A DNA stretch of 64,000 nt, from contig NC_026501.1 of the NCBI RefSeq assembly GCF_000182925.2, positions 8,659,917 through 8,723,916 of the forward strand. Reading direction: 5' to 3'. This document shows, piece after piece, positions 35,601 to 46,355 of this stretch. The translations under genes and the position numbers were made by a program. Every line of letters starts with the position of its first letter. Positions within the stretch are counted from its first letter, which is position 1. The stretch is from Neurospora crassa OR74A. Its lineage: Eukaryota > Ascomycota > Sordariomycetes > Sordariales > Sordariaceae. The notes under the pieces are model-generated. The model saw only the letters and a program-made list of their open reading frames with translations, had not been told where the DNA came from and ran no database searches.

Positions 35601-38600
35601 GTATCCCCGCCACGACCTGCTCGGCTCTCAAGTCCACGGCGGCAATGGCATCTCCACCAATTGGAGGAACGTCGTCAAGGCCAAGGACATTCCCTGGATG
35701 GAGGGCCACAAGCTCGACACCACCACCGTCTTCCCGGCCGCTGGCTACCTCGCCATGGCGGTTGAAGCCATGTGCCAGGTCGCCGACGTGACCAAGGAGC
35801 AAGAGCCTGCGCTCAGCCTGCGCAACGTCAACATCACCAAGGCCCTAACTCTCGGCAGTGAAGAGACCGACGCCGGTGTCGAGCTGTTCACCACGCTCTA
35901 CCCCGCCCAGCTCCCCGGCGGCGCCACCGACGCAGGCTGGTACCAGTTCAACATCAGCTCCTACACTAACGGCACAGCCACCACGCACGCCAACGGTCTC
36001 GTCAAGATCGACTCCGCGCCCGCTCCGCTGGAAGTCAACCTGCCCATCGTGCCGTCCACCATGGAGCCCCAGGCGCCGCGCACGTGGTACGGCAAGTTCG
36101 CCAAGGGCGGGCTCAACTTCCAGGGCCAGTTCCAATCCCTTACCGAGATCCAGAACCCCCGCAAGAAGGAGAACCCGCACACGCTGGCCAAGACGGAGCT
36201 CCGCCAGGGCGGTGGCAGCGGCCCTTCGACCGAGTCGGAGTACCTTATCCACCCGATCACGATCGATGCCCTCTTCCAGGCGGGTATCATTGCTAGCACC
36301 TCTGGCGTTGTCCGCGAGTTGCGGGCCAAGGTGCCTGTTCACATCGAGGAGATGCACCTCCGCGCTCCAGTTGGCGGGCAAAAGGAGCTCAAGGTTAACG
36401 CCACCTCTGAGGCGGTTGGTTTTGGTACCATCCGTGTTGATGGCGAGCTGTTCGATGACGAGGGACGGGTCTTCCTCCAGATCAACCGGTGCCGACAGGT
36501 TTCCTACCAGAGCGGTATCCAGCAGGAGGCGGGTGATGAGCGTCACCCAATGCTTCGTGTTGTCTGGAAGCCGGATGTGACTAGGCTTGGAGCCGGTGAT
36601 GCGAAGGAGTTCTCGCAGTACATTGAGCAGTATGCTGCAAAGTCTGAGAGCAAAGTTGATGATGCTACTGTTCGCTTGGGAGCTGCTCTTGATCTGTTGA
36701 TCCACAAGCACCCCAGACTTCGCATCTTGAACCTTGATGTCAACTTGACCGAGTTCCTGGTTGACACCCTCCGTCTCGAGACTGACTTCAAGAAGTGCAA
36801 GACTCTGGTCAGCGGATCTTACTCCGAGGATGGCACCCTCACCTTTGAGGACCTTACCAACGAAGGCAAGACCTCAACCGCCGCTCAGGTCTTTGACGTC
36901 GTCATCCTCGGCTCCAAGGCCCAGGAACTTGAAGCCGCCAAGGAGCTCGTTGACGAGAATGGCTCCATCATCGTTAACGGTTCCCCTGCCGATGCCGACA
37001 AGCTCCAAACTCTCGGCTTCACCACCCTCCAAGCCCCCTCCGACACGATCCTCGCCCAAACCCCCCAGGAGATCACCGCCAAGCAGCAAAAGACTCTCTC
37101 CAAGCAGGTCCTCATCGTCGAGCGCAATGCCGACCACGTCCTCAACAGCGCCATTGCCGCCCAGGCCAAAAAGATCACTGGTCTTGAGGCCAAGCGGATC
37201 CCGCTTGAGAGCGTCACCGCCGACATCATCGCGGCGCACACCCGCGTCATTTCCACTATCGAGCTCGAGAACCCCGTTCTCTCGCGTGTCACGGAGGACG
37301 AGATGAAGCACATCAAGACTTTGACTGATAACTGCACCAACCTTGTCTGGGTCACCGGCGGCCGTCTCTTCCAGTCTGCTTCGCCCGAGCATGCTGTGGT
37401 CTATGGTCTCTCTCGTGCGCTGATGCTTGAACAGCCATCGCTCCGCTTCTTTGTGGTTGATGTTGACCATGAGGGTACCCCTGTTGAGAGATCGGCTAAG
37501 CACGTTGTTGAGGTTCTTCAGCAGGCTCTTATCGAGGCGGATCCTGACTACGAGTTTGTCCAGAACGCTGGGCTGCTCCATGTCAGCCGCTTTGTCCCCG
37601 AGGAGACTCTCAACAGGGTGTTCCGTGAGAAGCAGGGCGCTGAGAAGCTTGCTCTGCCGCTCAAGGATGCCAGACCCTTCCGCCTTGGTACCGACATGGT
37701 CGGCCAGATTGATTCCATCTTCTTCCGCCGTGAGGAAGCCAAGGATGTCCAGCTGGCTGATGGCCACGTCGAGGTCTCCGTCAAGGCTGTGGGCTTAAAC
37801 ACCAAGGATCTCCAGGCCATCAACGGCGACGGCGACAACACCAGCGGCTCCTTCTGTACTTCGCAGTACACTGCTGTTGTTGCCAACGTGGGCACCGGTG
37901 TTGAGAACCTCGCTGTCGGTGATCGTGTCGTCGTCATGACACCCGGTTACTTTGCCACTACCGAAAGTGTCCCAGCCTGGGCTTGCCAGAAGCTGGCCGA
38001 CAACGAGGACTTCACGACCCTGTCTAGCGTTCCTCTCCAGCTCAGCACCGCCATCTATGCCGTCAACAACCGTGCTCACGTCCAAGCCGGCGAGTCCGTT
38101 CTCGTCATCACTGGAAGCGACATCGCTGCTGACCAGGCCGCCATCCGCGTCGCTCAACTAGCTGGTGCCGAAGTGTTCGCCGTTGGTGAGAGCACCAACC
38201 TACCCTCCGAGCGCGTCTTCACCAAGGGTGACAAGGCTCTCGTTGCCAAGCTGCTCAAGGCCACTGAAGGCCGCGGTGTCGATGTCGTCCTCAACTTTGC
38301 CAACGATGCTGCCCCTATCTCCAGCATTGGCAACGTCTTCGCCGACTGTGGACGTCTTGTGCATGTCGGCAAGTCTAGCCTTGCTGAGGCCATCGCTACC
38401 GACTCGACCCTCTTCCGCAAGAGCGTCACCGTCACGACCTTTGACATTGCCAACATCCTGTCTCTCAAGACCGTTGCTGGACAGAAGATCCGGTCCCAAC
38501 TGTTGGCTGACAGCATCGCGCTCTACCGCCAGGGCCAGCTGAACCTTGCCTCCTCTCCCAAGGTCTTTGACGTCTCCGAGGTCCGCGACGCCTTCCGCGC

Positions 38601-39918
38601 ACTGGCGGCCAAGGGCCACTCTGGCTCAGTCGTGGTCTCCCTTGAGAACGAGGCCTCGCTTGTCCCCACCCTTCCGCTCAAGTATGATACCGTCCTCAGC
38701 CCGGAGAAGAGCTACCTCCTTGTTGGCTGCCTCGGTGGTCTCGGTCGGTCCATGTCCAAGTGGATGCTTGCTCGTGGTGCTCGCAAGTTTGTGTTCATGG
38801 GCCGTAGTGGTACGGACAGGGCTCCTGCTCGTCGCTTGGTCGAGGATCTTGAGCTTGCTGGTGCGCAGGTGACGGTGGTTCGTGGTGATGTTATCAACAT
38901 GGAGGATGTTGAGTTGGCTGTCAATGGTATCGATGGACCGATCGGCGGTGTTATTCAGGCTGCCATGGGTCTTGATGTGAGTTCACTTTTCCTTTTCCTC
39001 CGATGATGATGAAGCAAATACTGACCGGTAACTCCCCCAAAACAGGAAGCTCTCTTCACCACCATGCCCCGCGACTACTGGCTTACCGGCCTCAAGCCCA
39101 AGATCGTCGGCTCGTGGAACCTGCACAACGCCATCCGCGGCCGCGACTCCGAGCTCGACTTCTTCCTCATGACTTCCTCCATCTCTGGCAGCGTCGGCAC
39201 CGCCACCGAGTCCAACTACTGCTCGGCCAACTACTTCCTCGACGTCTTCGCGCGCCACCGCCACTCCCTCGGTTTGCCTGCTACGTCCATCGGTCTGGGC
39301 ATGATTTCCGAGGTCGGCTACCTGCACGAGAACCCCGAGATCGAAGCCATGCTCCTCCGCAAGGGTATCCAAGCCATCAACGAAGACGAGATGCTGCAAA
39401 TCATCGACGCCTCCCTGGCCACCCCTACCGCTGTCCCAGGTAGCTACGACGAGCTCGCCCGCGCCCACGTCCTCACCGGTCTCGAGCCTCTTGGCCTCAA
39501 GGAATTGCGCGCCAAGGGCTTCGAGGGCACCTCTCCCGTGCTCGGTGACCCGCGCGCTTCTCTCCTGTCCGCCGCGCTCGACGAGTCCACGGATGCGGCC
39601 AGCAGCAACGCAGCGAGCGGTATGCCCGCCGAGGTCGCCGAGGCCATTGCCACGGGCGCCTCGGTGGAGGACGCCGTCCTCAAGATGATCTCCAAGAAGT
39701 TCTCCAACTTGGTGCTGATTCCCGAGGACAAGCTGAACCTGACCAAGCCGATCAGCGAGGTGGGCGTGGACAGCATGTTGGCTGCCGAGTTTAGGGCATG
39801 GATCTTCCAGGCTTTCAAGGTGGATGTGCCCTACTTGACGCTGTTGTCGGCGGCGGCTACACTGACCTTGTTGTCGGAGCTGATTACGAAGAAGATGATG
39901 GAGGCTCAGGATGCTTGA
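32626..39918 (+). CDS. Reducing type I polyketide synthase, 2382 aa
   Basis: Three exons (32626-32782, 32858-38976, 39046-39918). Domain order: KS (active Cys217 in DTACSSSL, then HGTGT and NLGHSEA), AT (Ser672 in GHSSGE), DH (His1003 in EGHKLD, Asp1189 in IDALFQ), a short region where a methyltransferase normally lies, ER-like (about 1690-1900), KR (GCLGGLG near 2009; SS and YCSAN downstream) and ACP (Ser2335 in GVDSM). Oddities: the methyltransferase region is cut down and lacks the Gly-rich SAM loop; the ER nucleotide loop reads TGSDIAADQAAI instead of the usual Gly-rich form; in DH the Gly of HxxxGxxxxP is Thr. KS, AT, KR and ACP look competent. The product would be a reduced linear chain, perhaps keeping double bonds. 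There is no thioesterase; release must come from another enzyme or water. Confidence 0.95.
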
Positions 39919-40618
39919 GGGGTGGTTGTTTGATTGGAGATATGGTTGAAAGTTGAATGGTTCAGATTGCTACATTTTCCCGGTTTTCATTCCTTTCTGT
40001 TCTCAATTCCTTTTGTATGGCGTTCAAAGAACATGGTTTGACACTTGGGAGGAGTGATGAATGCTGGTGGTCATAGTCATGATGATTTGTCTCTTTTCCT
40101 TTCTAGACCGCGATGCTTTTGGTCGCTGTTGGTTTCGATGTGCGCTTTCGTCTCTCGTACTCTGTGTTCAGCGTTGCCTTTGTATAGATCTAGATCGATT
40201 CCCTTGTCATCAAGTTCGTTATCTTCAATGCAGAAATATTTGAAATAACGAGTGCCAACAATCTTGTTGGTTTGACGTTTAAATTGCAGGGTGATGGCAA
40301 GGAGCAAAATAAAGTAAGTGCAAACAAAGGGCAACCGAGACTGAGCCGTGTGCCGATTGGCAGTTGCGGTGAGTTGTAGACCCACTGCGCAGCTGGCACA
40401 CCTAGTAACTTCTCTTTCCTCGTCAGCTGCTATCAGCTGCTACCTTGAGCTTTGGTCTTGTCTTGGCAAACTGCTGCCACCAAAATGACGCTCAAGACAG
40501 GAGTTCATCCCAACAACTAGAATGTTTCATGTTTCAAGTCCAGACGGCGGGGACAAGAACAGGAACCTCAAGTCCGGATACTACCACTTCAGAGGCTGGC
40601 CTCGGATCAACACCCCCA
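39919..40618. other. Intergenic, PKS to methyltransferase
   Basis: 3' flank of the PKS and leader of the next gene on the same strand. In-frame codons from an ATG at 40445 extend the methyltransferase upstream, but they look low-complexity. Confidence 0.5.
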
Positions 40619-41230
40619 ATGCCCGACTTTGACAAGCAGAGCTACTGGCACCAACGTTTCGAGTCGGAGACGGCCTTTGAATGGCTGATCCCGTCGTCTA
40701 CGTTTATGCCCCTTCTTGAGGCTTTTCTCAACAAGTTGCCCGGTTCTGATGCCAGAATCCTGCATCTGGGTTTTGGCACGAGTGACTTGCAAGTCCAGCT
40801 CCGGACGCGTGGTTTTGTTAACATTACCAATGTTGACTATGAGCCTTTGGCGATAGAAAGAGGCCGGCACCTTGAGATGACGGCGTTTGGCGATGTGACG
40901 ATGCAATACATCACTGCTGATGCTACAAATCTCGCTTCTGTTCCCGAGATATCTTCCCAGAAATACCACCTTGTCGTCGACAAGAGCACAGCTGATGCTA
41001 TCTCTTGTGCAGGCGACGATGCGGTTTTGGCTATGGCCCAAGGCATTCACCGGAGTCTGGCCGATGATGGTGTATGGATCTCCGTGAGCTACTCGGCCTT
41101 CCGGTATGACAGTCCGCAGTTGCCGTTTGACGTCGAGGTCATCGCCAGAATTCCAACCGCCAAGGCGAGGGCGACTGATCCAGATATCTATCACTATTGC
41201 TACCTCCTACGTCCGAAACCCAAGGTGTAG
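40619..41230 (+). CDS. METTL13/EFM4-like SAM methyltransferase, 203 aa
   Basis: Single exon. The start at 40619 gives MPDFDKQSYWHQRF, the usual opening of this family; an in-frame ATG at 40445 would add 58 Ser/Thr-rich residues. SAM motif I is LHLGFGTSDLQ, followed by VDYEP (acidic end of beta-2) and the family motif VVDKSTADAIS. Family members methylate lysines of translation factors or other proteins, and some act on small molecules. Its place just after a PKS whose own methyltransferase is eroded raises a trans-acting role, but a housekeeping role is at least as likely. Confidence 0.8.
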   Translation: MPDFDKQSYWHQRFESETAFEWLIPSSTFMPLLEAFLNKLPGSDARILHLGFGTSDLQVQLRTRGFVNITNVDYEPLAIERGRHLEMTAFGDVTMQYITADATNLASVPEISSQKYHLVVDKSTADAISCAGDDAVLAMAQGIHRSLADDGVWISVSYSAFRYDSPQLPFDVEVIARIPTAKARATDPDIYHYCYLLRPKPKV

Positions 41231-41845
41231 ATGGAGATGGCATCGGCAGTAGTATATTGAATTTGGCTACATGCACCACCGACCTGTCACAGGGTAGCAC
41301 AGCAATCTCGGCCGATGCACTCGGTCTTCCCGGAGCCGCCCACGAGTTTTGGGTTCGTGCATGCCCCCTTTCACCTCGATTATAGACCCGAAAAAGGAAA
41401 CCTCGGAAGACCGTTGGCAGAACTCCGATCTGCCAAGAGTTCCGATCCGGGCTAGAAGGGATGCGAGACTGGGGATTCGGAAAGTCGGAAAGCGGACCGA
41501 TCGTATTCTGGCATCTAGCGAGATTTCGCAGGGCCACGCTGGGGTCTTGAAACAATGGCTTGGCTTCAAGTCAGGCAGGAAAATCCGGGGAAGAGCGCTA
41601 TGTACCATAAGGGAGACATCATTTCCCAGCTTTATGGGCACCAACGACACGATGACATCCCACGTCCATGGACTGCGGGAAATTCGCATCGCGTTCGAGA
41701 AGTTTCAAAAACCAGGATGGCCTAGGAGCTCAGCCAATCATACAGTGAAGCAGTACTGCCATCCGAGATATCAAGGGAAAAGGGGCGGCAGTATACCGAA
41801 GGCCTAGAATCTCAAAGACGTCGAGGACGGCGGATGGTAGACGAG

Positions 41846-41851
41846 TATAAG
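41846..41851 (+). promoter_or_regulatory. TATA-like box of the LPMO
   Basis: TATAAG about 130 bases before the ATG, in an otherwise ordinary fungal promoter. Confidence 0.45.
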
Positions 41852-41913
41852 TGCTGCCAATTCCCGTCACCTTCTCGAGTTTTCATTCCATTGTGACACC
41901 AACCAACCAGCAC

Positions 41914-41966
41914 AACGCCCTACCATAGTCACTCTTTTAGAACGCCCTACGCATAGTCACTCTTTA
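41914..41966 (+). repeat. 25-base tandem duplication in the LPMO leader
   Basis: Two copies of about 25 bases, 41914-41938 and 41941-41966, differ by a single inserted G and the last base. They end 13 bases before the start codon. Confidence 0.8.
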
Positions 41967-41979
41967 ACAACAGTCCAAC

Positions 41980-43127
41980 ATGAAGACCGGAAGCATCCTC
42001 GCGGCCCTCGTGGCCTCGGCCAGCGCCCACACCATCTTCCAGAAGGTGTCCGTCAACGGTGCCGATCAGGGCCAGCTCAAGGGCATCCGTGCTCCTGCCA
42101 ACAACAACCCCGTCACCGACGTCATGTCCTCTGACATTATCTGCAACGCTGTTACGATGAAAGATAGCAACGTCCTTACCGTTCCGGCTGGTGCCAAGGT
42201 TGGACACTTTTGGGGACACGAGATTGGCGGTGCTGCCGGCCCCAACGACGCTGACAACCCGATTGCTGCTTCTCACAAGGGTAAGTTTCCGCCCATAGTC
42301 TTCTTAGCATATGGCTTTTGACGGTCCGCTAACGTGTGTTTCTTCCAGGTCCCATCATGGTCTACCTCGCCAAGGTCGACAACGCCGCCACCACCGGCAC
42401 CTCCGGGCTCAAGTGGTTCAAGGTCGCCGAAGCCGGTCTCAGCAACGGCAAGTGGGCCGTCGATGACCTGATCGCCAACAACGGCTGGTCCTACTTCGAC
42501 ATGCCGACCTGTATCGCTCCGGGCCAGTACCTCATGCGTGCCGAGCTCATTGCGCTGCACAACGCCGGCTCGCAAGCCGGCGCGCAGTTCTACATTGGCT
42601 GCGCCCAGATCAACGTCACCGGCGGCGGCAGCGCCTCGCCTTCCAACACCGTCAGCTTCCCCGGTGCCTACTCGGCCTCCGACCCGGGTATCCTCATCAA
42701 CATCTACGGCGGCAGCGGCAAGACCGACAACGGCGGCAAGCCGTACCAGATCCCCGGCCCCGCGCTGTTCACTTGCCCCGCTGGTGGCTCCGGTGGTTCC
42801 AGCCCTGCTCCTGCTACCACGGCTAGCACCCCCAAGCCTACCTCGGCTAGCGCGCCTAAGCCTGTCTCTACCACGGCTAGCACCCCTAAGCCTACCAACG
42901 GCAGCGGCTCGGGTACCGGCGCTGCTCATAGTACAAAGTGCGGTGGTTCCAAGCCTGCTGCTACTACCAAGGCTAGCAACCCCCAGCCTACCAACGGCGG
43001 CAACTCGGCTGTCCGTGCTGCTGCTCTTTATGGCCAGTGCGGTGGTAAGGGCTGGACTGGCCCTACCTCTTGCGCTTCGGGAACTTGCAAGTTCTCGAAC
43101 GATTGGTACAGCCAGTGCCTCCCTTAG
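41980..43127 (+). CDS. gh61-3: Lytic polysaccharide monooxygenase AA9 with CBM1
   Basis: Two exons (41980-42280, 42349-43127) give 359 aa. The signal peptide ends at ASA before His17, which becomes the N-terminal copper ligand; His99 (mature His83) in AASHKG is the second. A Ser/Thr/Pro-rich linker with TASTPKPT repeats joins the catalytic domain to a C-terminal CBM1 ([12 protein letters not shown]... SQCLP). From memory it matches N. crassa LPMO9C (gh61-3, NCU02916), a C4-oxidising copper enzyme active on cellulose, xyloglucan and soluble cello-oligosaccharides. It is secreted and would be expected to be induced on cellulose. It is unlikely to belong to the polyketide block beside it. Confidence 0.97.
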
Positions 43128-46100
43128 ATGGGTGAAGTTGGTCTGAGGCTCTGCGGTTGAAGAAAGAATGGTGGTGGTGGTGATAGGTGATAGTGAAGTG
43201 CCGAGTGTGGTCACTTCAGCCTGAGTTGTCGGGATGAAAAAGGGTCCTGATAATTCGGATAAAACAGATGGGAATTATTTGGCATTTTTGGGGGGATCAA
43301 TTAGCGCTTGCACATACTTTTACGACATACTTCTGCTGTATATATCTTAGCAAGTATATAAACACCAATATTGAGCATATGGCACACGTACCGAGTCCCC
43401 GAGCTGATGTTTCGACGTTTTGGTTGATTAACTCGCTGTTTGCTTGGATTGAATGCCACGTCCGTGACCTATCTTAACTGGCCTTAACAGAAATGTGTGC
43501 TGGAGACAGCTTGTCCCGTTAGTGAAACATAGCAATTGCCCTCCCGCTTGGGTGACCATCCAAACCTTCCCAAGAATAACATGAAAATGATCCTCCAAAC
43601 TCCTCCACCATGTGCGACGGCCAAAACACAACGATCATTGCCAGTTCAATCGCCTGGATCTTACCTGTTTCATCATCGTCTTTCTCTTTAGCCCTCCGAT
43701 TTCTCCAGACGCACACACCTCCTCAAAGATTCATTACCAAACGCAACCAACCGCGAAGACGTGACAACTTGAACATGAAACTCACTCAAGAATCCTTTGA
43801 TTCCTAGACAATCTTTATGAATTCGAGAGCTCATCTTTGAACAATTTATTCACTCTTCACTCATTGCATCCTTCATCAAAGGGATAAGACGGTGGTCAGA
43901 CGTTCCATGGTCCCCTTGTTTGTTTCACGCTATCGAATTGCTTGCAGGGTGCAGACCGATACATATTGGGAGCCGCACGGGCCACGCACGTTTTGTTTCC
44001 CGGCCCATCACTTCTTCTTCTGTCTCGTCTTCTCGGCGCCACGTTTCTCAGCACGGCAACATGGCTTGTTGGGAGCAGGGGAGGGGAGGAGAGGAGGTAT
44101 GGGGACACGAGCGCGGCAGAGAATGCAACGCTGAAAGGAGAAAAGAAATGTCTGTGAGTCTGTTTAAAGTCTGGATCATCACATTTGACAATGAATTGAT
44201 CACGCTCAGCTGGGTCAAAGCACTCCAACTCCAATAAACTCTGACTGTTCTGCTCCCCCAGCTGGATGTCCAAAGCGGTTTGTGTGGTTGAGTGGCGCAT
44301 TCGGCTCGGTCGGTACCTAACCAGTAGTCGTATATCTATGTACCACCGAGAAAATGCAGTGCTTATGGATGGATGGCTGGCTGGCTTGATAGATGGTCGA
44401 TGGTTGCTTGGATATGTATGTACTGTGTATTGTTGAGCGAGAGATGTTGTCCTTCGCCCAAATGGTTCTGAGACCTGCCGAGCGCACATGTTTAATGAAC
44501 GTGGTTTAGATATGTATCGATCTTCGACAACTTCGAGAGAGACACGGTTGACTTAGACAGACATGACCGACGACAGACAGCGAGACGGAAAGATCGCCGC
44601 CGGTCCTCGGCAGTCTCCTCCGGGGGGAAACGCTGTCGAAGTCCCGGAAACTTGGAAAATCTGCCCCACAATTTCACTTTTACGGAAGTTGCACTGACTG
44701 ACACCTCTTTGCTTCTTCAAGATACCTATGTGTCTAGGCCAAATGTGCTTTGCAACCCAGAATGTAGTATTTCACCCCCCAAGAAAAAGCCCCGTTTTGG
44801 GCCAACAGAATTCCGAAAGGAGATTCCCTGCAATATCAGAGTAAACTTAATGATATGAAAGTTTTATCGACTTTTCTGGTGAAGGGTGTGGGAAATCAGA
44901 GGCATTGCTGACTGCCGAGTTTCTGGAAGATACACCGAACTCCCTAATTAGGATGGGAAATTTGAGACCTGCATAGACTCTCTTCATCTTCTTCTTCTTC
45001 TTCTTTTTCTTCTTCTTCTTCTTCTTTGCAGCGAGTGACTGGGCCGAGCCGTGTCTTGTCTTGGAAATCGGGCCGGCCTTGTGGTGAGTGGTGGACGAGG
45101 GAGGTCCGGGTGCCGAGCTCGTGGACACCTCTTCTCCCCCGCACGACCATGTGTGGATCCTTCGTTTCTTTTTACATTACATACTTACCGCTAGCGTACT
45201 GCGTACCGGTACAGCGAAGTGGAACTGTTGACGAAACCCCCCGGCCCCCGCGGACCCCCCCACCACACCACACCGGTGATTTTCATTCCCACTGTATCGC
45301 TTTCCATCCCACGGCGGCGGACTTGACAGGCAGGACCCGACGGACGGACAAAAGAATGGAGAAAGTGCCGACGAGAGTCCACTGCAGTCTCATATGTAAA
45401 ATGGAGGTCACGATGTACGACTGCACTGCACACACCCTCACGACCACAACCGGGCACCCACCCCAGGAACAGAAAGTGCCTGAACTCAAAGGTGATCGGT
45501 GGGCCGAATAGACCGGCCGGCCAATGGCAGGTTGAGGGGAAGAGGTTGCCTTTAACCACAAGCGGAAAGTGGACGGAGGCCAGGTATCGCGATCTTCTAT
45601 CTTATTGTGGGCTCAATGGGACTTGCGGCGGACGCAAAGCAGTCTCGCTTCAGGGGATAAAGAAGAAAAAGCCCGCAAGATATGATGGTTTGTCTGAAAG
45701 CGAACTAAAGTAACTTGAGAGAACTTGGACATGGCTGTTTTTTGCCTCCGCTGAGAATGACAGAAAATAGATAATTCTGACGATGGAGGAAATAGGCGAG
45801 TGCGACAGGTCCTACCATAGGTATTGGCCGTCGGTTTTGTGTAGCCATGACAGTCGTTTACATTCCTCATTCCCCATCTTCCAGCAACGCCAGGACGTCC
45901 CCAAGACGCCATCGACGCCGGTGGTTAGTCGGTCCACGGGTGCAGAAGTCACTAGGTGCAGGGAAGACGGGAGTTTGGCCGCCGCCAATCATCACGCCAA
46001 TCCATCCCATCCACGGTACGCCATGCCACCTTCCCGATGGATTTTGGGGACATGCGGAACAAGGGTCCCGGTTCGGCTGTCACACACCACCCAATGGCAC

Positions 46101-46355
46101 TTGACGATCCATATACCATGTAAGGTAAGCAATACAAAGCAACCGTGGGCATCAGTCAGATAGATACAGCTACGCTAGAGATCAGATTACACTAATACTC
46201 CAGTCCTCCCCCAGCGGGTCTCGACCTTGTGTTTGCCTCTTCCTTCTGCCTTGTCCGGTTCCTCATCTGCTTCGTTGAACTGTCGGTGATACTCTATAGT
46301 ACCCGGTACAACCGTAAATCGGTGTAGACAAGACCACCGGAGAGCAGTATTCCCC
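43128..46355. other. Intergenic, 3.2 kb
   Basis: The longest gap in the window. It holds a CTT/TTC microsatellite (44986-45027) and many short overlapping ORFs without bias or domains. I see no protein or RNA gene; a non-coding transcript cannot be excluded. Confidence 0.5.
44986..45027. repeat. (CTT)n microsatellite
   Basis: About 42 bases of nearly pure CTT repeats with two interruptions. Confidence 0.85.

Larger units (their letters stand above)
41231..41979. promoter_or_regulatory. Promoter region of the LPMO
   Basis: TATAAG lies at 41846-41851, 129 bases before the ATG. The 5' leader contains a near-perfect tandem duplication (41914-41938 and 41941-41966) sharing ACGCCCTAC and CATAGTCACTCTTT. 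No additional gene is credible. Confidence 0.55.

Noticed and set aside
36874-37767. 297-codon antisense ORF in the PKS
   Set aside because: Same codon-bias shadow as the previous one.
41349-41807. 152-codon ORF between methyltransferase and LPMO
   Set aside because: No bias or motif; overlaps an equally long ORF on the other strand.
42273-43214. 313-codon antisense ORF over the LPMO
   Set aside because: Low-complexity mirror of the linker region; the sense gene is certain.
45026-45511. 161-codon ORF in the 3.2-kb gap
   Set aside because: Begins inside a microsatellite, with no splice context or recognisable motif.
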